DNA of 64,000 nt from positions 160,544,452-160,608,451 of the forward strand of contig NC_085140.1 of assembly GCF_024139115.2 (NCBI RefSeq), in the 5' to 3' direction. A program made the translations under genes and the position numbers. Origin of the DNA: Armigeres subalbatus (taxonomy: Eukaryota > Arthropoda > Insecta > Diptera > Culicidae). The notes beneath the pieces were generated by a model. The model made no database searches. It saw nothing but the letters and a program-made list of their open reading frames with translations, and was not told the DNA's origin. Positions 12,629-24,600 of this stretch are shown here, one piece after another (the first letter of the stretch is position 1; every line of letters starts with the position of its first letter).

Positions 12629-13081
12629 CCCAGGTAGAAGAAAACGGCAAGAGAATAACATTTTTTACCATTATAATATGAATAACTAAACAGCAAAATC
12701 TGATATTGGTTTGCTTGATATAGTTGTTGAAATAGCAAAATCATAACAGACCTTGTGATAGCTCATTAATAACTCATTTTGCATATAATTGGCGATGATA
12801 TATATCAAACCAATAGCAAAATATTTGTAAAAAAATAGAATATTAAAATTTATATGATAAATGAATACAAAATTGGTCGTGACTGCAACATTAGTTCTTT
12901 ATTTGATGTTCTGCTCTTCCTTACAAAAACATATGAATAACAAATTCTGCTATCATAAGATAACTTGTTTTTGCTATGCTGTTATATGTTATTCGTGAAT
13001 AATATGCATATAACAAAACATGATATTATAGTAAAATTTGTTATTTTTATGTTACTAGTTAGTCATTCACCTCTACCCGGG
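12629..13081. mobile_element. TIR element CCCRGGTAGA, possible 3-bp TSD
   Basis: Left end CCCAGGTAGAAG and right end (reversed) CCCGGGTAGAGG form imperfect inverted repeats 453 bp apart. ATG lies immediately outside both ends (12626-12628 and 13082-13084), which fits the 3-bp-TSD MITE class described in mosquitoes, although 3 bp is weak evidence. The interior is AT-rich and noncoding, with recurring ATAACAAA and TTTGCTAT motifs. Confidence 0.6.
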
Positions 13082-13324
13082 ATGTCGTACATGTGAATCA
13101 TTCATTTCCAAACGATGAAGATGTCGCGACGCGATGTGACGATTCGGATGTAGGAGTATTTTCGAAGAGCCTTCGCAAACCGGCAGGAGCTCCAGCGATT
13201 TGCCATCCCGTAGCCAGCCCGCGCCAAAGCCAAAGTCTTCCGTTGATGATGATGAAGGTAATAGCAGCGCCTGAAGATAGCACCACGGCGGTGATGTAAT
13301 GGAAATGTACTGTCGTCGTTTTCC

Positions 13325-13545
13325 TCAATCAACATCAACAGCTGCTATATTCGTCGTCGTCGTCGTCAGTGTTTTCGATGGCTTCTTTTCTCTGGTTAGA
13401 GGCGAAATGTCAGAAAGAGCACCTCCGCTTTTTTTTCTTCCAGTCAACTGTTTGATAATATGTGCTCTCGGTAATCTTTGTACCGCGTGGAAGAAGTCAG
13501 GAAAATCAGGAAATATTTACCATCTTCCGGGCGCGACTGGGTCTG
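13325..13545 (+). repeat. Diverged duplicate of 6895-7115
   Basis: Colinear with 6895-7115 (see that entry). This copy has an expanded GTCGTC tract and a longer pyrimidine run. The flanking 13090-13320 sequence is GC-richer and nonrepetitive but does not encode a protein I recognise. Confidence 0.5.
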
Positions 13546-14192
13546 TTTGTGACGGTTCGATGAACTCCAGTGAACTGCATTACATCCCTACCGGCCCGCG
13601 TCGAGATAATGTATAGCTTCCACGACATGGAAATAAGATTTATTCACTTGTAGTGCGACGAGTTAGTACATAAATGAGGAAAATCGACGAGCTCATTTAA
13701 TTCCACTAGATAAACTATGAAAATATTTTTCGGCGGCGGATTGATAATCCAATAATGAGCAAAATATATTTTAAAAAATGCATAAGTTTTATGATAAGAT
13801 AAAGAACAGATAAGTTTCAAAATGATGGCAATCCTAATTCAGGAGAAAATGGCATTATCTATCAACAATCAATATCGAGAAACAGGTGGTTAGATGCTTT
13901 ATTAAAAGTTCTAAACAGGAATACCGCTACCTACCAGTTACCGACAGTAGCTATTTTTTCAACTTGCAAAGTGGATTTGTTGGCTGTAAGACCTACAAGG
14001 CTGTATGCGGTGTCGTACGACTTTAAAGTCCAAAGATCTATTGGAGAGATATTTTTAATAATGTAGAGCAAACCAAAATATTTCTTTATTTCCACATCAA
14101 CATGTCATATGGATAGAACTTTAAAGTTTTAACATCTATTCTGGTTTCTTGGGGACTTCCAGAAGCGGTTACAAGGGGCCAGTTTGATATTT
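13546..14192. other. Low-repeat stretch without recognisable genes
   Basis: I see nothing identifiable. A TA-rich segment at 13660-13900 has no open frame of note. Confidence 0.4.
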
Positions 14193-14640
14193 TTGCCTTT
14201 CGCGTATACTAAGTATACGTAAAGGCTATAGGATCACTCCAAAACCGAACTTTTGAAAGAAGGCTCGGAGACCCATAGTTATTATTATTATCTTTATTAA
14301 TGAGGTTTTCGGCCCTGGGCCGGTTCACCTCGAATAGACCCATAGTGTTATATACCAATCGACTCAGCTCAATGAATTAAGATGATGTCTGTATGTGTGT
14401 ATGTATGTATGTATGTATGTATGTATGTATGTGTGTGTGTGTGTACAAAAAAATGTGAGACTCACTTTTTTGTACTTAGCCTTATCAGATTTGCTTGCAA
14501 CAGGTTGCATTCGACGCGGAATCCTTCCTAATTTTTCGCTATTGGAAATTGGCCCAATCGGCCATTGCGTTCCGGAGTTATCAAAAAAAACATTGTTTCT
14601 TCCCCATTTTTCCCAAGGGTCCCCCTTGGGAAGTGCTGAA
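14193..14640 (+). repeat. Dispersed repeat with CCAATCGACTCAGCTC block and microsatellite
   Basis: Contains CGTATACTAAGTATACG, CCAAAACCGAACTTTTGA, the block ACCCATAG...TATATACCAATCGACTCAGCTC, and a (TATG)n/(GT)n microsatellite at about 14393-14444. The same order occurs on the minus strand at 52400-52690. It is a high-copy noncoding repeat in the style of Aedes genomes. I cannot name it. It is interrupted by the mini-insert at 14279-14335. Confidence 0.65.
14269..14345 (-). mobile_element. Ultra-short retroposed insert (57 bp) with 10-bp TSD
   Basis: AGACCCATAG occurs at 14269-14278 and 14336-14345. Between them, on the minus strand, is a 57-bp insert with outer stem GAGGT/ACCTC, inner stem CGGCC-CAG-GGCCG, and the tail ATTAATAAAGATAATAATAA. 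The copy of the host repeat near 52600 lacks the insert, which supports a recent retroposition. Confidence 0.8.
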
Positions 14641-14866
14641 GTGTAATACCTGCACTATGTTGTCGGATTAGTTCCATTTTGCCCATATCACCCTGGGACC
14701 TCTGGGAACGTAATGTAAAACAGTCGTGAGGACAGTTTACTCTCTATTTAATTGGTTTGCAATAACTCAGCCTATCTCACTACATTCCCTCAGGGACTAC
14801 AACCCAACCGGTTAACCAAATTCTGAAGAACCGTTTTGCTCTTATTACTGATACCAGGAAGAAGTA

Positions 14867-15765
14867 GGGTAAATGATATATTTTGGACATGTACATATTT
14901 TGGACAAGCCTGAGCTTCTTCGATCAATTTTAGATAATGTGTAGGAAAATTTTTATCGAAAGTATGATCATTGCATACTTTTTCCTCAACTCTAGCGGCT
15001 CCTGATGAGAATTCACAAATCAACTATTATTTATCTTTAAAATTATCTAAAATGTAAAGCTATCTACCAAAGTGCCTGTTGGACGCCAGTATGCAGGAGA
15101 ACATGCATTATAGGACTCTTCGTAACATGCACCTGAAACACGTTTAAATTGGTTCAAACGGCAATCTTGAGGTCCTGCGGCCAAAGTTTGATTGTAATTG
15201 AGATACTAACATATTCCAATCGCTTAACATGAACTTGAGACGGATGAAAAAGGAGTGACCAAAATGAAGTTATGTTTTTATTCATCAGACATTTATTGGT
15301 CACCCCATGTACAGTACATGGATGAACCATTAATTGCCAACTTTCAGGCTGTTTTCAATGATATCGATAAGATTGCGAAACAATGTTAATTTCTGGTTTA
15401 ATCTATGTCAGTTAAGCAAATAAATGCATTTAAATGAATATGGATACGTGTAGGTAAGTCATACCATTGAGATCTGTAGGTGGCCATTTTTAAATTAGGA
15501 GAAAATTACTCTGTCCAAAATATATGCATTTTCCATGTCGAAAATATATATTTGATGTCCAAAAAGAAAATATTTCAGTTCGCAGTATATCACAGTTCAC
15601 ACCTAGTAAACGTAATTTACTCAAAAATTGGGCAATGGAGACACAAGACTAATCATAGGTTATGAATTGGGATGAACCTAGTGGTTTTCAATTGTTTTAT
15701 ACTATTCAATCTCGATATATTTACTAATGAATGTCCTGCGCTTGTCCAAGATACATCATTTACCC
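14867..15765. mobile_element. TA-flanked TIR element GGGTAAATGATRTAT
   Basis: TA|GGGTAAATGATATATTTTGG at the left (TA 14865-14866) is mirrored by CATCATTTACCC|TA at the right (TA 15766-15767). The TIR is about 23 bp with two mismatches. TTGGACA and TGTCCAA boxes recur inside both ends. The 899-bp interior has no recognisable transposase. Best read as a nonautonomous Tc1/mariner-type element. Confidence 0.75.
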
Positions 15766-15998
15766 TAGTATGGGTTTTGTATAGATTCAAGATTATTATT
15801 ATGCGGACCATGAGTCCAGAAAAAAATCTACGATTTGGATAGGAAGAATGGAATCGCCAACTTCCTATTGTTAACATCTCGTGGATGAAGGATAAAGAGT
15901 CTGATGAAATACAAACTGTAATATGATCATGATCAAATCGTTTGTCAGATATGGCCAGTGCTATAGGCAGGTGCCTTGCTACAATAGATGGTAGTATC

Positions 15999-16020
15999 AT
16001 CATCATCATCATCATCATCA
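15999..16020. repeat. (ATC)n microsatellite
   Basis: Seven uninterrupted ATC units. On the minus strand this creates a run of Met codons in a 175-codon open frame that I do not consider a gene. Confidence 0.9.
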
Positions 16021-16583
16021 GTAAAACATATAACGAAATTTCAAATATTCTTAGGAGAATTTCCTGCAATCTACAATTCTTGAAATTCAAAAAGTTATTC
16101 AAATGTAAAATATAGTAAATTTTTTCGTAGTATAAAAGGGGCACCCTATGAATGTTTCGCCAAGGGCGCTGGGGTTCCACGATACGGCTCTGGGTGTAAG
16201 ATATGTATAGTAATGTTATAACTTGGGCATACAGTTAGATCGTTCAGACTTTTGGAAATAGTTATGAAATTAATTAAGCATATGCGGTATTTCGAAAAAT
16301 TTCGTTTTAGGGCATTCGAAACGAAATTCCGCGGAATTCCGCGGAATTTTAGTATGGCGAAATCTGATTTTCCGATTTCGTTTCGTATCGGTAAATTTCA
16401 AAAATTTCGACAGAAAAATCATTCTTTTAACGAAATTAAACGGAACTTCACGGAATTTCGAAATTAATTTTTAATAATTTCAATTTCCATATCATAAAAA
16501 AAAATCGGCTGCGCCGCTGAATAAAGCCAATCAAATTCTATTCAATATTTCATACATATAAATTCTTTCACTAAATCTCACTA

Positions 16584-16829
16584 CCGTCGTCGAGGGTGAC
16601 AATGGGTCAAATGGGTGTGAGCATGGGTCACTGTTTCAACTACATAGAATTTTTGTAGAATAGATGGATTGAATGTATCTGAGGACAAGAAGACTAAAAT
16701 ATAAGAGACCTTTGTGAACGGTTTTGCTCTACGACCTCCAGAGTCCAGGCTGCCGGTGAGAGCGATGACCCATTCTCACTCCCTAGACCCATTATCACCC
16801 CCCAGACCCATTATCACCCCCGATGGCGG
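16584..16829. mobile_element. MITE family CCGTCGTCGGGGGTGACAAT, copy A
   Basis: TA|CCGTCGTCGAGGGTGACAAT at the left; the right end reads GATGGCGG|TA, the reverse complement with mismatches. TGGGTCA-type boxes repeat inside both ends. TA duplications are at 16582-16583 and 16830-16831. Length is 246 bp. Clearly homologous over its whole length to 18002-18215. Confidence 0.85.
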
Positions 16830-17090
16830 TACGTAATACATTTCTGTATCTTCAGCAGAAACGCATTTAGCTTTCCATTTGTTAATTTAACTAATATTGT
16901 TCAGTGAAGTCTAATTAACTAAGTTGTGTATGAAGTATGTAATGTATTATGAGGCGTTTGTTCGATTTGTGCTCGTGGAAGCTTGTGGAAGCTCTTCGAT
17001 AAGCGAAATAATCCTCACTGGACTACTGAGTATTGTCCGTTTTCCGTTGTCTTTTGAAAGTATTCAGTTCAAACAACCATTGTTTGAAAG

Positions 17091-18879
17091 TAGAGTTTCC
17101 ATCCCGGGACATCCCGGAACGAAAAATCCCGGGATTTAGGAAAATTCGGGATTTCCCGATTCCCGGGATATGATTTTTGAAATTCCGAAAATCCCGGAAT
17201 ACCCGGGACAAAAAATCTTTTTTTTACTTCAGGCTTACTAATAGTGTTCATGCTCACAATTTTAATTTGCATTGAACGCCCAACACCAAGGGGAACTCCC
17301 TCACAAAGAAAACACAAGACTAGAGTTTTCTTTAGCTTATGGCAGTCTACTGACTGATACTTCTGCTAGCAACTGCAGCTCTCTTATATTTAAACAACAA
17401 GTATCTAGCTAGCTAATAATATTTCTTGATATTACAAAAGAGCAGATACATCTAATAGGCGCATGATTCCTACTTATTTTCCGTCTACAACGAGGAGTCG
17501 CACACTATGCGGTACATATTTTAGCATTTCTCTACACAGCCTGAAATATTTTGTAAATTTACATTCATTTTGATACACATATTTGGAGCATGAAAAAGAA
17601 AAAAATAAACGTTTTTATTTTAAATCTAAATTGATTTAATTCATTCGTGTAAAAATAGTTTTTATACAGCTAATACAGTTTATATTTGCAATTCTATTTT
17701 AATTTATTTTCCAATCCTATTTTACGCGTAATTTAATTTTCATTACATTAATCTCCTCGGCACTCCTAACACCGAGCTAGTCATCCTGTGCTCTTCGTCC
17801 CCTATGTTTATGTTTTGGTCCGAGTTCCAGCTTCTGAATGTTTTGAATTAAAGCTCTTCTTAGACTTTTACTGACCTGCCCCGATAAATTCGGTACGACG
17901 CTACCCATGATTAACGCAGCCAATTCATGATCCCACGGCGCCACGCGACTTATACAACCGATTCATGGATCCCGTACTGCGATTACGTCAAAGATTAGTT
18001 ACCGTCGTCGGGGGTGACAATGGGTCAAAGGGGGGTGACAATGGGTCACTGTTTCAGTTACATAAAATGTTTGTAGAATAGATGTAATATGTCTGAGGAC
18101 AACAAAACTTAATTATAAGAGACCTTTTTGAACGATTTTATCATCCGACCTCCAGACTGTCGGTGAAGGCGCTGACCCATTCTCAACCCCAGACCCATTG
18201 TCCCCCCGACGACGGTACTTAATTAGTTGGTCTTTGATTAAGTCTTTGGAACTAGTCTGTCGACACTAAGTTGTAGATCTGGAACCATTCCTGGGCCTAT
18301 AACCCGTTGATGAATAGGGGGAGCTGTAACTCCTGGTAGAAGTATCAGTCAGTAACCTGCAATGGAGTATAGGGAACTCTACTATTGTGTTTTCGTTGTG
18401 ACTCTTGAGCTTATGGTCCCAGTCGCATCTTTCGTCTACAGCGAGGTGTCTGACACTACCTAGTATTGCCACAGAAAATACGCCGCTTGAATGAAAACTA
18501 AGAAATGGTCTAAATCCAATATATAATACAAACAATCAAGCCTATATACTTCGACGGACAGCGAACGCGTCTTTTCGAATTCGGCGAACATTTGATCCAG
18601 AAACCCTACTTTCCGATACAAACGCAAATACTATTTGCTTTTTGAAGTCAAACCAAGGATCGATTAAAATTGAAATTGAATTTAGTTTCAATTTGAATTC
18701 TGTATCATCCGGTCTTTCTAAAATATGAACTTTACCCCTAAACTTAAAAAAAAACTTTTTCAAAACAAAAGAAAAAATATTTTTAAAAACATCGAAAATT
18801 CCCGGTATTTCCCGGGATATACAAAAATTTTCATCCCCAATCCCAGGACAGCGAAAATGGCTGGGAAATGAAAACTCTA
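17091..18879. mobile_element. Inverted-repeat element with CCCGGGAT-rich ends
   Basis: The left end TAGAGTTTCCATCCCGGGA and reversed right end TAGAGTTTTCATTTCCCAGC define TIRs. Beyond them both ends carry clustered ATCCCGGGA/CCCGGGAT motifs (17100-17210 and 18795-18850). The 6-bp repeat TGAAAG lies at 17085-17090 and 18880-18885; an 8-bp TSD with mutated outer bases cannot be excluded. The 1.79-kb interior is noncoding and contains MITE copy B. The TAG-starting TIR and clustered subterminal motifs suggest the hAT superfamily, an inference. Confidence 0.6.
18002..18215. mobile_element. MITE family CCGTCGTCGGGGGTGACAAT, copy B
   Basis: TA|CCGTCGTCGGGGGTGACAAT begins at 18002 and CCCCCCGACGACGG|TA ends at 18215, with TA at 18000-18001 and 18216-18217. 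The two TIRs are nearly perfect. Repeated TGGGTCA boxes sit inside each end. Copy B is 214 bp and aligns with copy A throughout, including the middle block GTAGAATAGATG. Confidence 0.9.
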
Positions 18880-19309
18880 TGAAAGCAATGAAATGGAGAT
18901 GGTGACGTTTCAAAAGTTTTCCTGATTTAGTAGATTGTTAGATATTTGCAGATTTGAGCTCCAGATTTGAGGCATTCTCTGATATCTTATTTATTTCGGA
19001 TTCTGGAACTGATTCATATATCTTTCCGATTGAGATCATTGTCATGACCTAAACTTCTACCTTCAGATATTTTTGATTTCGTATATTATGAAAATCTATA
19101 TTTTTCTCACATTTTCTAGATCCTTCAGATCCAGATTATTCAAATGCTTCAAAATCGTACCGATTTTATGTCAAAATCGTACCGGTGCGGTGCGTTTTCC
19201 GTAGGAAAGTTTGTTGTTAGTTTGGACGTGCTGCTGTTTTTAACAATAAATATTTAGCAATGGTCTGCGTTCAAGTTGTTGTCATAAAATGAGTAATGGC
19301 CAAAATACT

Positions 19310-19530
19310 ATTTTTTGTACAAAAAGCGCGTAAATAGTCCAGCCATTTTTTTGCACGTATTCTCAACCAACAAGTTGCATTCAAATAAAAATCCTGTCTT
19401 ATCATTTCATATTGAAAATTGGCTGGATCGGACTATGGACTCAAAAGTTATGGCAAAAATACTATTTTTCCATAATACTCCAGAAAGTCACCGATGCCGC
19501 AGGTGGATTATTCAGGGTTTTTTTTTCTAA
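19310..19530 (+). repeat. Degenerate copy of the TTAATCTGGGTTTTT-tailed repeat
   Basis: Ends GGTGGATTATTCAGGGTTTTTTTT, matching the tail at 8010-8062, and contains AACAAGTTGCATTC and GAAAATTGGCTGGATCGG, which recall CAACAGGTTGCATTC and GAAATTGGCCCAATCGG at 14500-14555. I therefore assign it to the same dispersed family, without the microsatellite. Confidence 0.5.
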
Positions 19531-20079
19531 ATAATTTTTGACTACACCACTGCAAGTAAAATAAAACATAGGTTTTTTATTGCTGATTTATTTTTTTATG
19601 GTAGTTTGATTATCCGGAGGATTTAATTATCCGGAGTGAAAATAACATCGATACCGTGCGGGACCGAAATCCGTACAGCACTGAAATCCGTCCACCTTCT
19701 GAGATATCAATAAATTAAAGGGGGTTAAAGGTAATTATAGAAATAATTAATCTTATCCTGTTCAGATACTTGGCACTAAGCTTATAGGGCATAGAAATGG
19801 AAAGAAAGCTTTGAAATTAAAACAACAAAAATCAAAAACAAATCGCCACCCACTAAACGCGAAGTTTTTGACTATTCAGTCGGTACCTCTTCAGAGCTAC
19901 CGACTGAATAGTAACAAGGCAGTCTCAATTGAGTTGTTATATCATGCCCTAGCTTCATTTGCTTTCAATTGCTAAAATCAGCAAATAACCGTATTTTTTT
20001 ATGGAAATTTGTTCTTTACAGATTCATCGTGGAATTCGGAACGTTTTCCGGGGCATCAGGAACTGCGAGGCAAGTAGAC

Positions 20080-20250
20080 TGTTCCACATAATCCGGGACG
20101 TTTAGCCACTGTAAGCTAATGCCTACATGCAGATAGCGTGAAAGTGTTGCTAGAGTCAGCGCATCCGACGAATATCATTGTTAAGGTTCAACTCCCACCG
20201 CAGCGCACCAAATATTAATTTTTTTTATATTAAAAATTTTGTTAAAAAGT
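20080..20250 (+). repeat. tRNA-like sequence, possible SINE or tRNA pseudogene
   Basis: TTGCTAGAGTCAGCGCATCC and the B-box-like GGTTCAACTCC, followed by CACCGCAGCGCACCA, resemble the 3' half of a tRNA. The A box is poorly preserved. A T-rich run follows directly and could act as a polymerase III terminator. I cannot fold a convincing cloverleaf by eye. Confidence 0.35.
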
Positions 20251-21668
20251 GATGAAACGAAAAAAGGTTTTCATCTAGCAGTCACGATTTTCGTTTATCT
20301 TCCAAGGCTAACTCCATAAAAAAGTGATGGATTTAAAATGGTAAAAAAATTACTTTAAATTTAAAAATTTATATTTCCAACAGACCTTAGTAAAAAAATT
20401 GGAAAAAGTCGAGTTTTGTATTGTAATCAACTGCTTAGATCTGTTAAAAAGACCATATTGGAAAGTTTATTCAATGAATCTTCATGAATTTGGTCGAAAA
20501 TTTACCTGGAGACTTTATTTGAGATGTTAATTGAAATGAAGGGGTGGCACTTTGAATCTGTAATACTTTTCAAAATGGTTAACAGATCTAATCAATTTGA
20601 AATCTGTTGGAAATATTGAGCGATATTAAACAATGATTATTCTCAAGTTGTTTATGGTGAGGGCCATACTATTGAAAATGGTGAATAGATCCAAAATGAT
20701 CTGTTACTTACCTATGTACTTTTGTAAAATTAAGCCAGATTTTCGCTATGGCATTTGGGTAACAATTATGTAGAATGAAATCAGTAGTGATTCAGTTTCA
20801 TTTCAAATGTTCGATCACTATTCTAGTTTGAATCTGGAGCAAAATAGAACGAACTCGCTGGTTTCCCCAGCACATGTTTTTAAAATTTTCAATTAAATGA
20901 AATCATTATGTTGCTGCCAAGAAAGGCGCCATAATTGCAAAGTGGATTGATCCGTAGATAAAATGACGCATTCATACACCAAAATATTTGAAACTCGTGA
21001 TTCATTCGTGGTTCAAATCTGCAGAAAATAGAACTGAGCGTTATGCCAGTTTTAAGTTTTTGACAGTTGACTGGTATAAAAAATGAATCTAGAACAGCTG
21101 CTGGGCAAATAAATGTTTCAGATTCATATTCAAAATGAGCATTGCTGATTTTGCCCTAAGGCCGTTACATTTAATACAAATTATGCTGTACTGATTATGC
21201 TGTAAAGGTTAAGGGAGAGGGGGTAATAGAAGATTAATATTAAAATGAAAAAAAAAATCAAAGACCTCCTCGGATTTGATAAAGAATGTTTTAAAAATCC
21301 TGATAACTTTCCGATTTTTTTAGTTTGTCGCATTAAAAACTTTATTTAGAGAAAAAAAAATGTACGACCTTATTTGACTCTAAAAATATTTAACAAAATT
21401 ATTTCCTCCGGAAGTTTTTTTTATTCGATTTTTGCATTATTTATATAATGCCAAAATAACTATTTTATAAAAATTTCGCGGAAAAAAACTAAATTTCGTA
21501 AACGTAAAATTTCGAATCAAATGGACCCGGATTTCGTTTCGTTTCGAAGTTTCGGAAGAAAATTTGAATTTCGTTTCGTTTCGTTCCGATCCAACAGTAG
21601 CATTTCTAATTTCGTTTCGTTTCGTTTCGCAAGGAAAAATTGTGTTATCGCATACCCTTATAATTAAT

Positions 21669-24600
21669 CGTTATATCGTGCATATTTCTTTTCCAAGTAA
21701 ATTCTCCAGTCTCCGGCTGGTCAACACAAAATTCAGTAAATGATACTTATTTAAATGCTAAAGTAGAGACTATATTCGTATTAGTGAAATGGAGAAGTAC
21801 GTTATACAGTATCGACCGAAAGGATGTTTGGTTTTTCGTTGAAATTAAAAGATTTATCATTTTTCTCACTTATTCGAAGCAGTAAACAGTAGCGTGGAGT
21901 CATAAATATTTGGATTTGCCTTTTAAGTAGCTTCTTTTACAGCGTTTTAAGAACCATTAAGACCATCTCGCGAATCGTTCTCTTGAATTTAAAGCGTCTT
22001 AAGAAATGAGACATAAATCAGCAGGTCTGATTGAAGCCAGCAACAAAGTATTATCAGCTTTGTAGCCATCGCAACAAAAATATACGACGATCCCAAACAA
22101 AGGATAATTCCTTTCCTTGAGAAAAAAAAATTTATCTCGGTAGGTACCGACTGGTGATCGGACCACTTCACTGACACGATTCCAAAAGTAGCAGCATCAG
22201 ACCGGCAGAACAGCAGTGGTGGGCAACCGAGAGCTGTACATCATTTCGTCAGATACACACGTACATCTCGTGCTAAATCTGTTTTGACAACAAGACTGTG
22301 TCGGCTTAAAAAGTATTCAATTACGTCTAATCCAGTGCTATCACCTACGAGGGAAAATCGGAGAACTGGGGCTCTGGTGAGCGAGTTTCGGGAGCTTTAT
22401 TTTCCCAACCGCCCTGGCACGTTCTCTATCGATTTACGCAGAGCCATGCTTCAAAGTTGGGCAATAATTCGCAATTCCGTTTTCACTTAAGGGCCATTTC
22501 TCTACCGATTTTACAACAACCATAAACATTTATTCCGCCTCCATTAATAATATTTAAGTAAAGACGTGCGTTCTTCGGTGTGTTTTCCTTCTGCTATCGG
22601 AGGGCGAACGCCGGTCGCAGGAGTCTCCCCGCTTTCATCGATTCGTGCGAAGCATGAAAGTAGCAGGTTTATCCTATTTCTTAGTCATTTCCGAGCAGCC
22701 AGCTAAACGAAGCTTGCGATGGAAGATAAGTGGCATGTTTGGGGTTTCCACTCATAGGCACTCGAACCAAATTAAGGCACAGTTGGATTCAGCCGACAAA
22801 ATTGTTTCAGACGATATGGTTTGTTGCCTTTTCAGCTTCCATAATAAAATCACAATTCTTTATCGTTGCAATGATTCTCTTGGATTATTTTGGATAGACT
22901 AAATCTGTTGAGCTGGAATTAACTTAAATTGCACTAAATAAGTTGCATTTGATTAATTGTCAAGACGAATATGTTGATAGTTGAACTTTCCTAAATTTAA
23001 AAAAATGGAATAATTCACTTCCATTTGCAGCTTCGGAAAACATTTTTCCATTTATTTTCTGCCGAGACCCAGTGTGCCACTTCTCGACCATCACCACGAA
23101 GAGCAATGCATTTTGTTTTCCCAACCGAGGAAAACTGGTCATCTCCTGCGTTGTGTCCCACGTTTCATGTGTTTGCGAAGCGTGATGAATAAAAATGCGA
23201 AAAGAAGAAAAGTTTTCTCATTTTTTCCACTTTTCAAACAGTTTCGCAACTTTCCGCGCTTCGTTGCAGCAACCCCCTCCGGCCAGGTTTCAGCCTCATC
23301 GTCGAGGTACCAATCCGTGACCGTAGCTGGCTTTCCGCCTTGTAGGATTATAACAAAAATTACATTACTTTCCATCCCTTCGGATTGCCCTTCCCGTTTT
23401 CCGTTCGCCTTGGACGGACGGTTCCCCGAGCCGGGCTCCTGTCTTGACCATTTCTGTAATATAGTTTTCCCAGCGCTGGCTGTCTGTTGGCAGTGTTTTG
23501 ACAACTCCCTCGATTCTCATAAGGCTTGCTGCTGTGTCTAGGGTTGTATTACTGGAACCAAAAGTGCTTTAAATATCAATCAACCTTGGAATCTGAACAA
23601 CATTGAATTCGATTAAAATCGGATTATTAAAAAAAGGGTCATCCCGAAATTGGGTCGAATTGTGTAAACGAATTTTCGGTAGTAATACACGTGACGAGTA
23701 CTACTGATCAGTTCTAGGAACCCTAACCGAGACCAACCAAGGGCGACACTGTAGCTCTCTTCATTTATGGCAAAAGAATACCACCCCCTTCCGCACAACA
23801 ACCATGCTTTGAAGATCCACTGAAAAAAGTTTGTAATAAATTCATTTTTAAAATGGTAAGCATGCTTTTCCCAACTTTTACTGCTGTTTTCATCACTCCC
23901 GCTCTCGCCGCCAAACCGGATGCCCAAACTTCTCCTCGCCCATGGCCGTATTTCGATCTCCGGAGCTACTTTATAGATACCTAACCGCATTTTGCACAAG
24001 GAAAATCTTACGGCGGGCTATTTCCAGCGTCCGTTCTCGTCGTCAACGGTCGGTCAGCAACAGCACCGGCAAATCCCCGCTGAAGCAGAAATCTGGCGGA
24101 GACAAACTTTTCTGTTTTTGTTCTTCCCAGCGGAAAAATTGAAATTTGAATAATGTGACGATAATAAACGTTCGATGCGCACTGTGGCGTGCAGCAAGGA
24201 CACCGTCAGTGCACAGTGTTTAAGTTCGGTTTAGTCTTATGCGGTTTATTTGTGGTCAATAAATATGAAAAAGAAGTATCTCGCTGATTGTTTTTCGACA
24301 ATTTAAGTTAATACTCACCCTCGATTATCTGTATTCAGGAGTTTATGGAAGAATCATTTTTGGGTAGTTTACCTGTAACGAAAAAAAAACACATTTTCAA
24401 TCAATATTTGTATTATTCGTTAAAAATTGAAGGAAGATATTATTTTAAGAATTTACGGTTGAACTTTTCCTTGTGTAGACAACTGATGTTGAGGGTCATT
24501 TTTGAATTCGTTCGTTTACTCATATTGAAAGTCGTAATCTATAAGTGGCAGCCAGCAGGTGAAAGGAGAACTTCGAGGATTATTCACCACTTTCTTCCAG

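Larger units (their letters stand above)
16267..21668. mobile_element. Putative hAT-like composite with TTTCGTTTCG-rich ends
   Basis: Left end TAAGCATATGCGGTATTTCG and reversed right end TAAGGGTATGCGATAACAC are similar, and the flanks AAATTAAT (16267-16274) and TAATTAAT (21661-21668) match at 7 of 8 bases, the TSD length of hAT elements. Both ends are enriched over about 180 bp for AAATTTCG/TTTCGTTTCG (16290-16465) or its reverse complement (21475-21640). The 5.4-kb interior holds other elements (16584, 17091, 18002, 19310, 20080) and no recognisable transposase. The outer boundaries are an inference from the TIR and near-TSD only. Confidence 0.5.

Noticed and set aside
15653..16180. 175-codon open frame on the minus strand
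   Set aside because: It runs through an ATC microsatellite (a stretch of Met codons) and the end of a TA-flanked element. No domain, and composition typical of AT-rich noncoding DNA.
23074..23541. 155-codon open frame on the plus strand
   Set aside because: It overlaps a 121-codon minus-strand frame, shows no family motif and no splice context. I could not support a gene.
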